Assembly (NCBI RefSeq): GCF_003353015.1
Contig: NZ_QREM01000009.1
Location: 57,786-121,785, forward strand
DNA length: 64,000 nucleotides
Direction of reading: 5' to 3'
Source of the DNA: Xanthomonas arboricola
Lineage (GTDB): Bacteria > Pseudomonadota > Gammaproteobacteria > Xanthomonadales > Xanthomonadaceae
Shown: positions 24,719 through 32,816 of the stretch, one piece after another
How positions within the stretch are numbered: position 1 is the first letter of the stretch
Layout of the letters: each line of letters opens with the position of its first letter
Made by a program: the position numbers and the translations under genes
The notes under the pieces: model-generated
What the model saw: only the letters and a program-made list of their open reading frames with translations
Database searches by the model: none
What the model was told of the DNA's origin: nothing

Positions 24719-27172
24719 TCATTCCTCCACCGTTGCGGCCGGCGCGGCGATGCGCAGCGGTTGATACTCCTGCCGACGTTCGCCGGCGATACGCGCCTTC
24801 CACGGGTCGACCAGACCTTCCAGCGAGTACAACAGGCGCTCGTACAACGCACGCCGGTTGGCCGCGTCGTCCACCACCTGTGCGCGGATATAGTCCAGGC
24901 CCACCCGTGCGATGTAGTGCACGGTGCGATCCAGGTAGTACGCCTGCTCGCGGTACAGCTGCAGGAACGCGCCGGTGTATTCGCGCACTTCCTCGGCGGT
25001 CGCCACCTTGACCAGGAAGCGCGCCACCTCGGTCTTGATGCCGCCGTTGCCGCCGACGTGCAGCTCCCATCCCGAATCCACCGCGATGATGCCGACATCC
25101 TTGATGCCGGATTCGGCGCAGTTGCGCGGACAGCCGGACACCGCCAGCTTCACCTTGTGCGGGCTCCACATATTGGCCAGCATGGTTTCCAGGTCGATGC
25201 CCATCTGGGTGCTGTTCTGGGTGCCGAAACGGCAGAACTCGCTGCCCACGCAGGTCTTCACCGTGCGGATCGACTTGCCGTAGGCGTGGCCGGAGGGCAT
25301 GCCCAGATCGCGCCACACATCGACCAGATCTTCCTTCCTGACCCCGAGCAGATCGATGCGCTGGCCGCCGGTCACCTTGACCATCGGCACAGCATATTTA
25401 TCGGCGACATCGGCAATGCGGCGCAGCTCTCCGGCATTGGTCACCCCGCCCTTCATCTGCGGAATCACCGAGAAGGTGCCGTCCTTCTGGATGTTGGCGT
25501 GCGCACGCTCATTGATGAAGCGCGATTGCGGATCGTCGATGGCCTCGTGCGGCCAGGTCGACAACATGTAGTAGTTGATCGCCGGCCGGCAGGTCGCGCA
25601 GCCATTGGGCGTGCGCCATTCCATGAAGGCGTAGGCCTGCGCATGGGTGAGCAGCTTGTGCTCGCGGATGGCACGACGCACCTCGCCATGGCTCAGATCG
25701 GTGCAGGCGCAAACCGCCTTGGTTTTCGGCGTTTCCTGGAAGTTGGAGCCCAGGCAGTTCATCAGGATCTGCTCGACCAGCCCCGTGCACGAGCCGCAGG
25801 AACTGGCCGCCTTGGTGTGCTTCTTCACCTCATCGACGGTGAACAGCCCCTGCTCGCTGATCGCCTTGACAATCGTGCCCTTGCACACGCCATTGCAGCC
25901 GCACACCTCGTCGCTGTCGGCCATCGCACTGGCGCGGTCCTGCCCGCCGGTACCCGAGTCGCCGAGCGCGCTCTCGCCGAAGATCAGTTGATCGCGCTGC
26001 GCCTGGATCGGCGTACCGTCCTTGAGCAGCTTGAAGTACCAGCCACCGTCGCTGGTATCGCCGTACAGGCAGGCACCGACCAGCACATCGTCGCGGATCA
26101 CCAGCTTCTTGTAGACCCCGCCGGCCGGATCGGACAGCACGATCTCCTCGCAGCCATCGCCGCCCATGAAATCGCCGGCCGAAAACAGGTCGATGCCGGT
26201 GACCTTGAGCTTGGTCGAGGCCACCGAACCGCGATAGATGCCGATGCCGAACTGCGCCAGGTGATTCGCACACACCTTGGCCTGCTCGAACAATGGCGCC
26301 ACCAGGCCATACGCGATGCCACGGTGGTTTGCGCACTCGCCCACCGCATACACGCGCGGATCGAAGCTCTGCAGACTGTCGTTGACCACGATGCCGCGCG
26401 AGCAATGGATGCCGGCTTCCTCGGCCAGGCGCGTATTCGGGCGGATGCCCGCCGCCATCACCACCAGGTCGGCCGGGATCTCGCTGCCATCGGCAAACTT
26501 CACCCCGACCACCTCGCCCTGCGCGTTGCCCAGCAAGGCACTGGTCGCGGTACTCAGCTTGAACTCCAGCCCGCGCGCGCGCAGCGCCTGCTGCAGCAGG
26601 TTGCCGGCCACCGGGTCGAGCTGGCGCTCCAGCAACCAGCCGGCCAGATGCACCACGGTCACCTCCATGCCGCGCAGCTTCAGGCCATTGGCCGCTTCCA
26701 GGCCAAGCAGGCCGCCGCCGATCACCACCGCATGCTGCTTGCTGCGCGCAGTCTCGATCATCGTGCGCGTGTCCTGGATATCGCGGTAGCCGATCACCCC
26801 CTTCAAGTCGTTGCCGGGAATCGGCAATACGAACGGAACCGAGCCGGTGGCGATCAACAGGCGGTCGTACTCGGCCTCGGTGCCATCCGCGGCGATCACC
26901 CGGCGACGCACCCGATCGATGCGCGTGACTTCCTTGTTCAAATGCAGGTGGATGCCGTTGTCCCGATACCACTGCAACGGATTGAGCACGATGTCGTCGA
27001 ACTCCTGCTCGCCGGCCAACACCGGCGACAGCAGGATGCGGTTGTAGTTGGGATGCGGCTCGGCCCCGAACACGGTGATCTGGTACATGCCCGGCATCAG
27101 CTTGAGCAGTTCCTCCACGGTGCGGATGCCGGCCATGCCGTTGCCGATGACGACGAGTCTGGGTTGCTTCAT
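24719..27172 (-). CDS. nirB: assimilatory NAD(P)H nitrite reductase, large subunit
   Basis: 817 residues. N-terminal FAD fold RLVVIGNGMAGIRTVEELL, NAD fold AVVIGGGLLGLEAANGL and VYAVGECANHRG. Then a BFD-like [2Fe-2S] region (CGCNGVCKGTI ... SSCGSCTGLV) and a second Cys pair (CACTDLS ... NGCATCRP). The siroheme/[4Fe-4S] ligands are CVGSEFCRFGTQNS and SGCPRNCAES. It converts nitrite to ammonium with six electrons. It follows narK, overlapping nirD at the 3' end. ATG 27172 has GGAA 8 nt upstream; ATG 27193, one base after the narK stop, is the alternative start. Confidence 0.95.
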   Translation of the reverse strand: MKQPRLVVIGNGMAGIRTVEELLKLMPGMYQITVFGAEPHPNYNRILLSPVLAGEQEFDDIVLNPLQWYRDNGIHLHLNKEVTRIDRVRRRVIAADGTEAEYDRLLIATGSVPFVLPIPGNDLKGVIGYRDIQDTRTMIETARSKQHAVVIGGGLLGLEAANGLKLRGMEVTVVHLAGWLLERQLDPVAGNLLQQALRARGLEFKLSTATSALLGNAQGEVVGVKFADGSEIPADLVVMAAGIRPNTRLAEEAGIHCSRGIVVNDSLQSFDPRVYAVGECANHRGIAYGLVAPLFEQAKVCANHLAQFGIGIYRGSVASTKLKVTGIDLFSAGDFMGGDGCEEIVLSDPAGGVYKKLVIRDDVLVGACLYGDTSDGGWYFKLLKDGTPIQAQRDQLIFGESALGDSGTGGQDRASAMADSDEVCGCNGVCKGTIVKAISEQGLFTVDEVKKHTKAASSCGSCTGLVEQILMNCLGSNFQETPKTKAVCACTDLSHGEVRRAIREHKLLTHAQAYAFMEWRTPNGCATCRPAINYYMLSTWPHEAIDDPQSRFINERAHANIQKDGTFSVIPQMKGGVTNAGELRRIADVADKYAVPMVKVTGGQRIDLLGVRKEDLVDVWRDLGMPSGHAYGKSIRTVKTCVGSEFCRFGTQNSTQMGIDLETMLANMWSPHKVKLAVSGCPRNCAESGIKDVGIIAVDSGWELHVGGNGGIKTEVARFLVKVATAEEVREYTGAFLQLYREQAYYLDRTVHYIARVGLDYIRAQVVDDAANRRALYERLLYSLEGLVDPWKARIAGERRQEYQPLRIAAPAATVEE

Positions 27173-27194
27173 TGCCTGGATTCCTGTCGTCATG

Positions 27195-28403
27195 TCAGAC
27201 CCGCGCCGCGCCGGCGCCGGACCATTCGCTACGCCACTGGGTCTTGACCCCGGCCAGCAACGCCCAGCCAGCCAGTGCGAACGCAGCGAACAGCCACATG
27301 CCGAGCGCATAGCTGCCGGTGTGCTGCTTGAGCACGCCCAGGCCGGCAGCCAGCGCGAACCCGCCGATGCCGCCGGCCATGCCGATCAAGCCGGTCATCA
27401 CCCCGATGTCCTGCGCAAACCGCTGCGGCACCAGCTGGAACACCGCACCGTTGCCGGCACCCAGGCACAGCAGGGTCAGCACGAACAAGGCCAGCGTCAC
27501 CATCGCGCCACCCGCACCGATGCCTGCGATACCCACCAACGCTGCCACCAGGAGATAGACCGTCAGCAAGGCACGCGTACCGCCAACGCGGTCGGCAATC
27601 ACGCCGCCCAACGGCCGCATCACCGACCCCGCCAGCACGCAGGCTGCGGTCGCCCATCCTGCAGTGCGCGCATCGAAGCCGAACTGGTCGTGGAAGTAGC
27701 CCGGCAACGCACTGGCAAACCCCGAAAAACCGCCAAAGGTCACCGAATAGAACAACATGAAGCGCCATGCATCGCGGTTACCCACCAGCACGCGGCCATA
27801 ATCGGACCAACGCTTGCGCGCCACCGGCACCGGCGCCTCCTTCGCAATCAAGACAAACACGATCAGCGTCAGCAGCAGCGGAATGCACGCCAGTCCGAAC
27901 ACGTTCTGGTAACCGAACGCCAACGCCAGCATCGGTGCGAACAACGCCGCCAGCACGGTGCCGGAATTGCCGGCACCGGCAATCCCCATCGCGGTGCCCT
28001 GGTGCTCGGGCGGGTACCAGCGCGAGGCCAGCGGCAGCGCAACCGCGAAGGAGGCGCCGGCAATGCCGAGCAATACCCCCAGCAGCAACACCTGCCCCAT
28101 GCTGTGCACGCCGAACTGCCAGGCACCGAACAACGAGGCGATCACCGCCAGTTGTGCGACAACGCCCGCGCGCTTGGCACCGATACGATCGGCCAGCATG
28201 CCCAGCGCCAGCCGGAGCACCGCGCCGCACAGGATCGGCACCGCCACCATCAGGGCGCGCTGCTGCGTATCCAGTCCCAGCGATTGCGCAATCGGCACCT
28301 GCAGCGGACCGAGCAGGTACCACACCATGAAACTCAGGTCGAAATACAGGAAGGATGCGAACAAGGTGGGCGTGTGCCCGGATCGCCAGAACGAGCGCTG
28401 CAT
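27195..28403 (-). CDS. narK: nitrate/nitrite transporter, MFS (NarK/NasA type)
   Basis: 402 residues, about 12 membrane segments. It begins MQRSFWRSGHTPTLFASFLYFDLSFMVW, typical of NarK1/NRT2-like nitrate porters. GAGNSGT and GMAGGIGGF match the two nitrate-signature glycine motifs. It imports nitrate for NasA. ATG 28403 was chosen because AGAGG lies 5 nt upstream and the protein then has the family start; the frame upstream is leader RNA. First gene of the operon, preceded by the attenuator at 28429-28548. Confidence 0.95.
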   Translation of the reverse strand: MQRSFWRSGHTPTLFASFLYFDLSFMVWYLLGPLQVPIAQSLGLDTQQRALMVAVPILCGAVLRLALGMLADRIGAKRAGVVAQLAVIASLFGAWQFGVHSMGQVLLLGVLLGIAGASFAVALPLASRWYPPEHQGTAMGIAGAGNSGTVLAALFAPMLALAFGYQNVFGLACIPLLLTLIVFVLIAKEAPVPVARKRWSDYGRVLVGNRDAWRFMLFYSVTFGGFSGFASALPGYFHDQFGFDARTAGWATAACVLAGSVMRPLGGVIADRVGGTRALLTVYLLVAALVGIAGIGAGGAMVTLALFVLTLLCLGAGNGAVFQLVPQRFAQDIGVMTGLIGMAGGIGGFALAAGLGVLKQHTGSYALGMWLFAAFALAGWALLAGVKTQWRSEWSGAGAARV

Positions 28404-28428
28404 AGAGACCTCTTCGAATGCGATGGCC

Positions 28429-28472
28429 AAAAAAAAACGGCGCCCCTCCGGTAAGACCGGAAGGACGCCGTT
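28429..28472 (-). terminator. narK: intrinsic terminator (attenuator) in the narK leader
   Basis: On the minus strand AACGGCGTCCTTCCGGT pairs fully (counting G-U pairs) with ACCGGAGGGGCGCCGTT around a 3-base CTT loop, giving a stem of 17 bp. A run of nine T follows at once. It sits only 26 bp before the narK ATG with no gene ending upstream of it, so it must act as a leader attenuator rather than an end-of-operon terminator. Confidence 0.92.
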
Positions 28473-28478
28473 GTCCTG

Positions 28479-28548
28479 GATGCGTGCAGATCGCCGTTGA
28501 TCCGCTGCATCGTATGCGTGTTGTTGCAGGCACGCCGTTGCACCTGCA
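28479..28548 (-). promoter_or_regulatory. two-hairpin ANTAR-target element in the nas operon leader
   Basis: Hairpin P1 (28525-28548): TGCAGGTGC and GTGCCTGCA close a six-base loop AACGGC. Hairpin P2 (28479-28511): an outer GATGC/GCATC stem and an inner GATC/GATC stem, separated by an internal loop, close an identical AACGGC hexaloop. Paired hairpins with a hexaloop having A at position 1 and G at position 4 are the known RNA target of ANTAR antiterminators such as NasR, NasT and EutV. The terminator follows 7 bases after P2. NasT binding is predicted to permit read-through when nitrate is present. Confidence 0.85.
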
Positions 28549-28560
28549 CGTAAGGACCAA

Positions 28561-28576
28561 GCAATCAACGTGCCAA
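28561..28576 (-). promoter_or_regulatory. sigma-54 (RpoN) promoter of narK-nirB-nirD-nasA-cobA
   Basis: Minus-strand TTGGCACG, four bases (TTGA), TTGC matches the sigma-54 consensus TGGCACG-N4-TTGC exactly, with GG at 28573-28574 and GC at 28561-28562 in correct -24/-12 spacing. Transcription would begin at about 28549-28550, immediately at the foot of hairpin P1. The transcript would therefore start with the regulatory element. Confidence 0.88.
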
Positions 28577-29097
28577 CTTGCTCACCCAGGCCTCACGCTG
28601 CTGCAAGTCCCTGGAAAATAGCGGCTTTCTGGCGATGCCCCACGTTCGCCAACAGCCTATCGACGGACGAATGCAGCTTGCCATTCCCGGCTTTCGTGCG
28701 CCGATGCACCAAGAGCGTGCGTCGGGTAGTACATGCTCTAGCGCATCGCAGTGCCAAGAGCGCCGAACAAATCTCATGCACTGCAAGGAAGCGGTGTCCT
28801 TGTCAGATGCAGTCCAACGCCTGGCTAGTCGAGGGCGCGATGCCCTCACCGCTTGCCGGACACGCCGTGAACCCCTCCGGCATGGATGCCGCGTAAGCGC
28901 TTACAGGGACGTACCTGCAGCGTGTCCCGCGATGGTGGGCGGGCAAGGGCCCTGCAGCCAGGCCGCAGACCGCATGCTTTATGCCGTTGCCGTTGCCGTT
29001 GCCTCAGTCTTTGCTCCTGCTCCCGCAGCTGCCCGATCCAATGCATCCCGCCACCCCACTCCAGCCTGGCTGGCTGCATGACCCTGCCCAGCCAAGC
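28577..29097. other. regulatory region between nasS and the nas operon promoter
   Basis: 520 bp with no credible gene. It carries a possible NtrC site at 28706-28720 (GCAC, seven bases, GTGC), about 130 bp upstream of the sigma-54 promoter, a normal enhancer distance. The rest has several short ORFs on both strands without ribosome sites, which I treat as random. Confidence 0.5.
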
Positions 29098-30168
29098 TCA
29101 GGGCGTATCGAACAACCGGTTGCTGCGGTGATCGCCTTCTGGCACGGCCACGCCCACGCGTGCCGCAGCGCGCCGATAGTTGTCCAGTCGATGGATGTCG
29201 CGCAGCCGCGCGATGTCGTCTTCCTGGATGTCATGCCAGCCCCAGCGTTGGAACTGGGTCAGGAACCACTCGCCGTCCGATAGCCACGGCATGTTGACTG
29301 CGCCGCCGCGGTGGAAGGCCAGCGCCGTGTCATCGCTGGCATGCGCCTTCGCATCGTCATCGGCGTCCAGGCAGGCCGCCAGATAGGTCGCCGACACGCC
29401 GATATGCTGCGGCTCGGCCAGCCATTGCGCACACTGCGCGCGGTTGGCCGGCGCCGCATCCAGCCAGCGGCAGGCGTCCAGTATGCAGGCAGTGAGGCGT
29501 TCGATCGACTCGGGCTGCAGCGCGGCGAATTCGCGCCGGCAGGCCAGTACCTTCTCCGGATGTCCGGCCCACAGCTCGCCACTGCGGATCACGCGGCGAC
29601 CGCTGCCTTGCGCCTGCGCCACCGCCGCCCACGGCTCGCCCGAGCAATAACCATCGATCAGGCCGCTGGCCAGGGCATCGGGCATCTGCGGCGGCGGGAT
29701 GCTGAGCACCTCCACCTCGCGCATCGGGTCCACGCCGCGCGCGGCCAGCCAGTAGTACAGCCACAACGCATGCGTGCCGGTCGGGAAGGTCTGCGCAAAC
29801 ACCGCGCGGCGACCGAGGCCGGCCAGCGCCTGCGGCAACGGCTGACCATCGGCCAGGGCCTGCGCGAGCGCCGGTGCCAACGTGATCGCCTGGCCGTTGT
29901 GGTTGAGTGTCATCAACAGCGCCATCGGGCACTGCGGCCCGGCAATGCCCAGGTCGATCGCATAGACCAGGCTGGCCAGCGCGTGCGCGGCATCGACCTC
30001 GCCAGCCAGCAGGCGGTCGCGCACGCCGGCCCAGGATGCCTGCCGTTGCAATTGCAACTGCAGCCCATGCACATGGTCCAGGCCCAGTCGTTGCGCCGCG
30101 ACCAGCGGCGCGCAATCGATCAGCGGCATGTAGGCCACGCGCAGTACGGGAAGGTCGGCTTGGCTCAT
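29098..30168 (-). CDS. nasS: nitrate/nitrite sensor NasS (NrtA/CmpA-like, cytosolic)
   Basis: 356 residues. It resembles the periplasmic nitrate-binding proteins NrtA/CmpA (LRVAYMPLIDCAPLVAAQRLG, LNHNGQAITL, VFAQTFPTGTHALWLYYWLA, GYCSGEPWAA, WAGHPEKVLACR, NMPWLSDGEWFLTQFQRWGW). It lacks a signal peptide, as expected of NasS, which stays in the cytosol and holds NasT inactive until nitrate or nitrite binds. Its start is 4 bp after the nasT stop with GGGATG upstream, so the two are cotranscribed. Adjacent to the operon it is predicted to control. Confidence 0.93.
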   Translation of the reverse strand: MSQADLPVLRVAYMPLIDCAPLVAAQRLGLDHVHGLQLQLQRQASWAGVRDRLLAGEVDAAHALASLVYAIDLGIAGPQCPMALLMTLNHNGQAITLAPALAQALADGQPLPQALAGLGRRAVFAQTFPTGTHALWLYYWLAARGVDPMREVEVLSIPPPQMPDALASGLIDGYCSGEPWAAVAQAQGSGRRVIRSGELWAGHPEKVLACRREFAALQPESIERLTACILDACRWLDAAPANRAQCAQWLAEPQHIGVSATYLAACLDADDDAKAHASDDTALAFHRGGAVNMPWLSDGEWFLTQFQRWGWHDIQEDDIARLRDIHRLDNYRRAAARVGVAVPEGDHRSNRLFDTP

Positions 30169-30172
30169 CTGT

Positions 30173-30745
30173 TCATCCCAGCAACTCGGCCATGGCCACG
30201 ATGCGTCGCGCCACTTCGGCCAGTTTGACGCCCTGCTTCATCGCCTGCTGGCGCAGCGCCGCGTAGGCGTCGGCCTCGCTCAGGCCGCGTTTTTCCATCA
30301 GCAGGCCCTTGGCGCGATCGACCAGCTTGCGGTCCTGCAAGGCCTGCTGCACATCGTCCAGGCGCTTGCGCATGCTGCTTTCCTGCGCAAACCGCGCCAG
30401 CGCCACCTGCACGATCGGCGCCAGCCGCGCCGGCGCCATGCCGTCGACCACATAGGCGGTGACGCCGGCGCCGACGGCCGCATGGATCAAGGCATCGTCG
30501 CCATCGCCGGAAAACATCACCACCGGGCGCGGCGCATGGGCATGCAGCATCGACAGTTGCTCCAGGGTGTCGCGCGAGGGCGAGTCGACATCGATCACCA
30601 CCACGTCCGGCTGCTGGCTCTGTACCGCATGCAGCAAGGCACCGACCGAGGCCACATCGTCGAGCACCGTGTAGCCGGCGCGCGTCAATGCCTGGCGCAG
30701 TTCGCCGATCGGCTTTTCGGTATCGTTGACCAGCAAGACACGCAT
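30173..30745 (-). CDS. nasT: ANTAR-domain transcription antiterminator NasT
   Basis: 190 residues. Residues 1-120 are a receiver-like domain (VLLVNDTEKP, VVVIDVDSP, MFSGDGDD). One acidic-pocket residue is Asn and the conserved Lys is missing (YVVDG), so control by phosphorylation is doubtful. Residues about 130-185 form the ANTAR RNA-binding domain (DRKLVDRAKGLLMEKRGLSEADAYAALRQQAM). It is predicted to bind the twin AACGGC hairpins upstream of narK and prevent termination, under negative control by NasS. ATG 30745 gives the family start; the longer frame reaching 31066 is antisense to cysG. Confidence 0.94.
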   Translation of the reverse strand: MRVLLVNDTEKPIGELRQALTRAGYTVLDDVASVGALLHAVQSQQPDVVVIDVDSPSRDTLEQLSMLHAHAPRPVVMFSGDGDDALIHAAVGAGVTAYVVDGMAPARLAPIVQVALARFAQESSMRKRLDDVQQALQDRKLVDRAKGLLMEKRGLSEADAYAALRQQAMKQGVKLAEVARRIVAMAELLG

Positions 30746-30827
30746 TGGCGGCAGCGAGGCGTGGACGTGGCCTGATGGTGCCATGCAACATGCCGTCGGT
30801 GCGAGCCATCCTTTCGGAGTACGTCTG

Positions 30828-31826
30828 ATGCCGTTGTTCCCGTTGTTCGCAAACCTGCAAGCGCGCGCCGTGCTGGTCATCGGCGGTGGCGAAGTCGCCA
30901 CGCGCAAGGTGCTGGCGCTGCTCAAGGCCGGCGCGCAGATCCGCCTATACGCGCATGCGCTCTCGCCCGAACTGGCGGAGCTGATGCAGGCCGGCCGTTT
31001 CGAACAATTGGACGGCCAGTTCGATCCGGCCTGGATCGACGACGTGTGGCTGGTGGTGGCCGCCACCGACGATGGCGCGTTGAATCAACGTGTCGCCGCT
31101 GCCGCCGGCGCGCGTCAGCGCCTGGTCAACGTGGTGGACGATGCGGAGCTGTCGACCTATCAGGTGCCGGCCATCGTCGACCGCGACCCGCTGGTCATCG
31201 CCATTTCCTCCGCCGGCGCCGCGCCGATGCTGGCACGCCGCCTGCGCGAACGGCTGGAACGCGAGCTCGATGTCTCGGTCGGTCGTTTTGCCGGCCTGTT
31301 TGCGCGTCACCGCGAGCGTATCCGCAGCCAGTTCCCCGACATGAATCGGCGCCGGCGCTGGTTCGACCGCGTCATCGACGGCAACGTGCCGCTGCTGCTG
31401 CAGGCCGGCAACGACGACGCGGCCGAAAGCGCCTTCATCGCCGCACTGGACGATGCCGGCGCGGTGTCGGCGCGTGGCAGCGTGCAACTGGTCGGCACCG
31501 GCCCGGGCGATCCCGGCCTGCTCACCCTCAAGGCGCTGCGCGCGATGAACCTGGCCGACGTGCTGCTGATCGGCGAGGGCATCCCCGATGCCGTGCTGGA
31601 ACTGGCAAGGCGCGATGCCTCACGCCGCGGCTTGCCGCACGATGCCACGGCACAACACGATGTGTTGCTGGAACTGGCCACCGAAGGCCTGCACGTGGTC
31701 GCGTTGCGGAGCGGCGCCGGCTACAGCGATGCCGATGCCGCTGCAATCGAGGCCGCGCTGCAGGCGCGCGGGCTGGCATGCGAGCGTGTGCCCGGCATTG
31801 CTGCGCGGCCTGAAGCCGACGCATGA
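30828..31826 (+). CDS. cysG: siroheme synthase: complete CysG-B half, shortened methyltransferase-like tail
   Basis: 332 residues. Residues 1-150 are precorrin-2 dehydrogenase/ferrochelatase (PLFANLQARAVLVIGGGEVATRKVLALLKAGA, VVAATDD, VNVVDDAELSTYQVPAIVDRDPLVIAISSAGAAPMLARRLRERLE). About 150-210 are the CysG dimerisation region. From residue 215 the start of a SUMT domain is visible (VQLVGTGPGDPGLLTLKALRAM), but only about 115 residues remain instead of about 240, and the VKGGD and SAM-site motifs are missing. The tail is therefore unlikely to methylate; cobA at 20747 supplies that step. GGAG lies 9 nt before ATG 30828. Divergent from nasT. Confidence 0.88.
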   Translation: MPLFPLFANLQARAVLVIGGGEVATRKVLALLKAGAQIRLYAHALSPELAELMQAGRFEQLDGQFDPAWIDDVWLVVAATDDGALNQRVAAAAGARQRLVNVVDDAELSTYQVPAIVDRDPLVIAISSAGAAPMLARRLRERLERELDVSVGRFAGLFARHRERIRSQFPDMNRRRRWFDRVIDGNVPLLLQAGNDDAAESAFIAALDDAGAVSARGSVQLVGTGPGDPGLLTLKALRAMNLADVLLIGEGIPDAVLELARRDASRRGLPHDATAQHDVLLELATEGLHVVALRSGAGYSDADAAAIEAALQARGLACERVPGIAARPEADA

Positions 31827-31854
31827 GCGGTGCGCGTGTGCAGCCACCGCCACC

Positions 31855-32217
31855 TCAGGTTTTCGCAAAGCGCTTGCGCGCACTGTCGCGCACATCGATG
31901 TCGAAGGTCACCTGCAACGCCGTGTGTTCGGCATGGCCGGCACCGGCGTCGAAGCTGAAGCGCAGTCCCTCGCGGCTGGGCAGTTGCCGTGCATGGTCTT
32001 CCAGTGCGTGGCGCGGCACCGACAACTGCCAATGGTCGGTGGCGCAGTTGCAGGCCGCATGCCCGCCGGTCAGGCTCACGCTGTGGCGCACCAGGCGCGC
32101 GCCCTGCCCGCTCGGCAAGCGGCTCAGGTTCTCGACCGTGCGCCCGGCGAGCAACTCGGCCAGTTCGGCTTCGTCGATGCGAAAGCGCAGCTGCTGACCT
32201 TCAATCTGGATTTTCAT
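31855..32217 (-). CDS. conserved hypothetical protein downstream of mobA
   Basis: 120 residues starting MKIQIEGQQLRFRIDEAELAEL. No signal peptide or membrane segment. It has one CNC pair (HAACNCATDHWQL) and a C-terminal strand-rich region ending RDSARKRFAKT. I do not recognise a catalytic motif; it resembles small DUF7009-like proteins (tentative). Its first 17 bases overlap the 3' end of mobA on the same strand, which supports real translation and cotranscription. A link to molybdenum cofactor or nitrate reductase maturation is possible from position alone. Confidence 0.7.
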   Translation of the reverse strand: MKIQIEGQQLRFRIDEAELAELLAGRTVENLSRLPSGQGARLVRHSVSLTGGHAACNCATDHWQLSVPRHALEDHARQLPSREGLRFSFDAGAGHAEHTALQVTFDIDVRDSARKRFAKT

Positions 32218-32770
32218 GAATGAGCTGACTCCACTGCTCTGGCGTATTGCAATTGACGAACGCGGCGCGTTCTTTGGCGGTGACAGCCACGCGATGGCAG
32301 TGCAATGCGGCCTGCAGGGCGCGCAGCGAGCGTGACGACCCGGCGCCGGCCATCAGTGCAGCGAGCGCCTCACGCACAGCGGCGTCCACGTACAGACGCA
32401 TCGGCAACATCTGGTCGTCGAAGGCAACGCAGCGCCCATGTGGTGGCGCCAGCAGGCGCTTGAGCAATGGCCTGGACAGCAGCGGCATGTCGACCGGGAC
32501 CACCACCAGCGTCACCGCATCGGCCAGGCGATCAATCACGCTGGCCAGGCCGCCCAGCGGCCCCAGGTCCGGCTGCGCATCGGCAATCCCGGCATAGCCC
32601 GGGCGATCGCCGCTGATCACCACCTCCAGCGCGCCGGCATCGAGCAGCAAGGCCTGCATGTGCTCCAGCAATGGACGTCCGTGCCACTGCAGCAGCGCCT
32701 TGTCCCGCCCCATCCGCGAGGACCGGCCGCCGGCCAGCACCACACCCGTCCAGGCAGGGGTGGCAGTCAT
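32201..32770 (-). CDS. mobA: molybdenum cofactor guanylyltransferase
   Basis: 189 residues. LAGGRSSRMGRDKALLQWHGRPLLEH is the GTP-binding signature of MobA. VVISGDRPGYAG, DLGPLGGLASVIDR and VVPVDMPLLSRPLL (the metal aspartate) follow in normal order. It attaches GMP to molybdopterin to form the bis-MGD cofactor that NasA needs. ATG 32770 places the signature at residue 11; the open frame upstream is not homologous. Lies 46 bp after moeA on the same strand. Confidence 0.93.
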   Translation of the reverse strand: MTATPAWTGVVLAGGRSSRMGRDKALLQWHGRPLLEHMQALLLDAGALEVVISGDRPGYAGIADAQPDLGPLGGLASVIDRLADAVTLVVVPVDMPLLSRPLLKRLLAPPHGRCVAFDDQMLPMRLYVDAAVREALAALMAGAGSSRSLRALQAALHCHRVAVTAKERAAFVNCNTPEQWSQLIHENPD

Positions 32771-32816
32771 GCCGCCTGCCTGCCGGCACCGCATCGCGCC
32801 GTGTGCAAGTCCATGC

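Noticed and set aside
24361-25098. N-terminal extension of nasA
   Set aside because: It overlaps nirD and nirB in another frame. The iron-sulfur N-terminus starts shortly after ATG 24360, which overlaps the nirD stop.
30746-31066. N-terminal extension of nasT
   Set aside because: Antisense to cysG and unlike any receiver domain; ATG 30745 starts the receiver strand.
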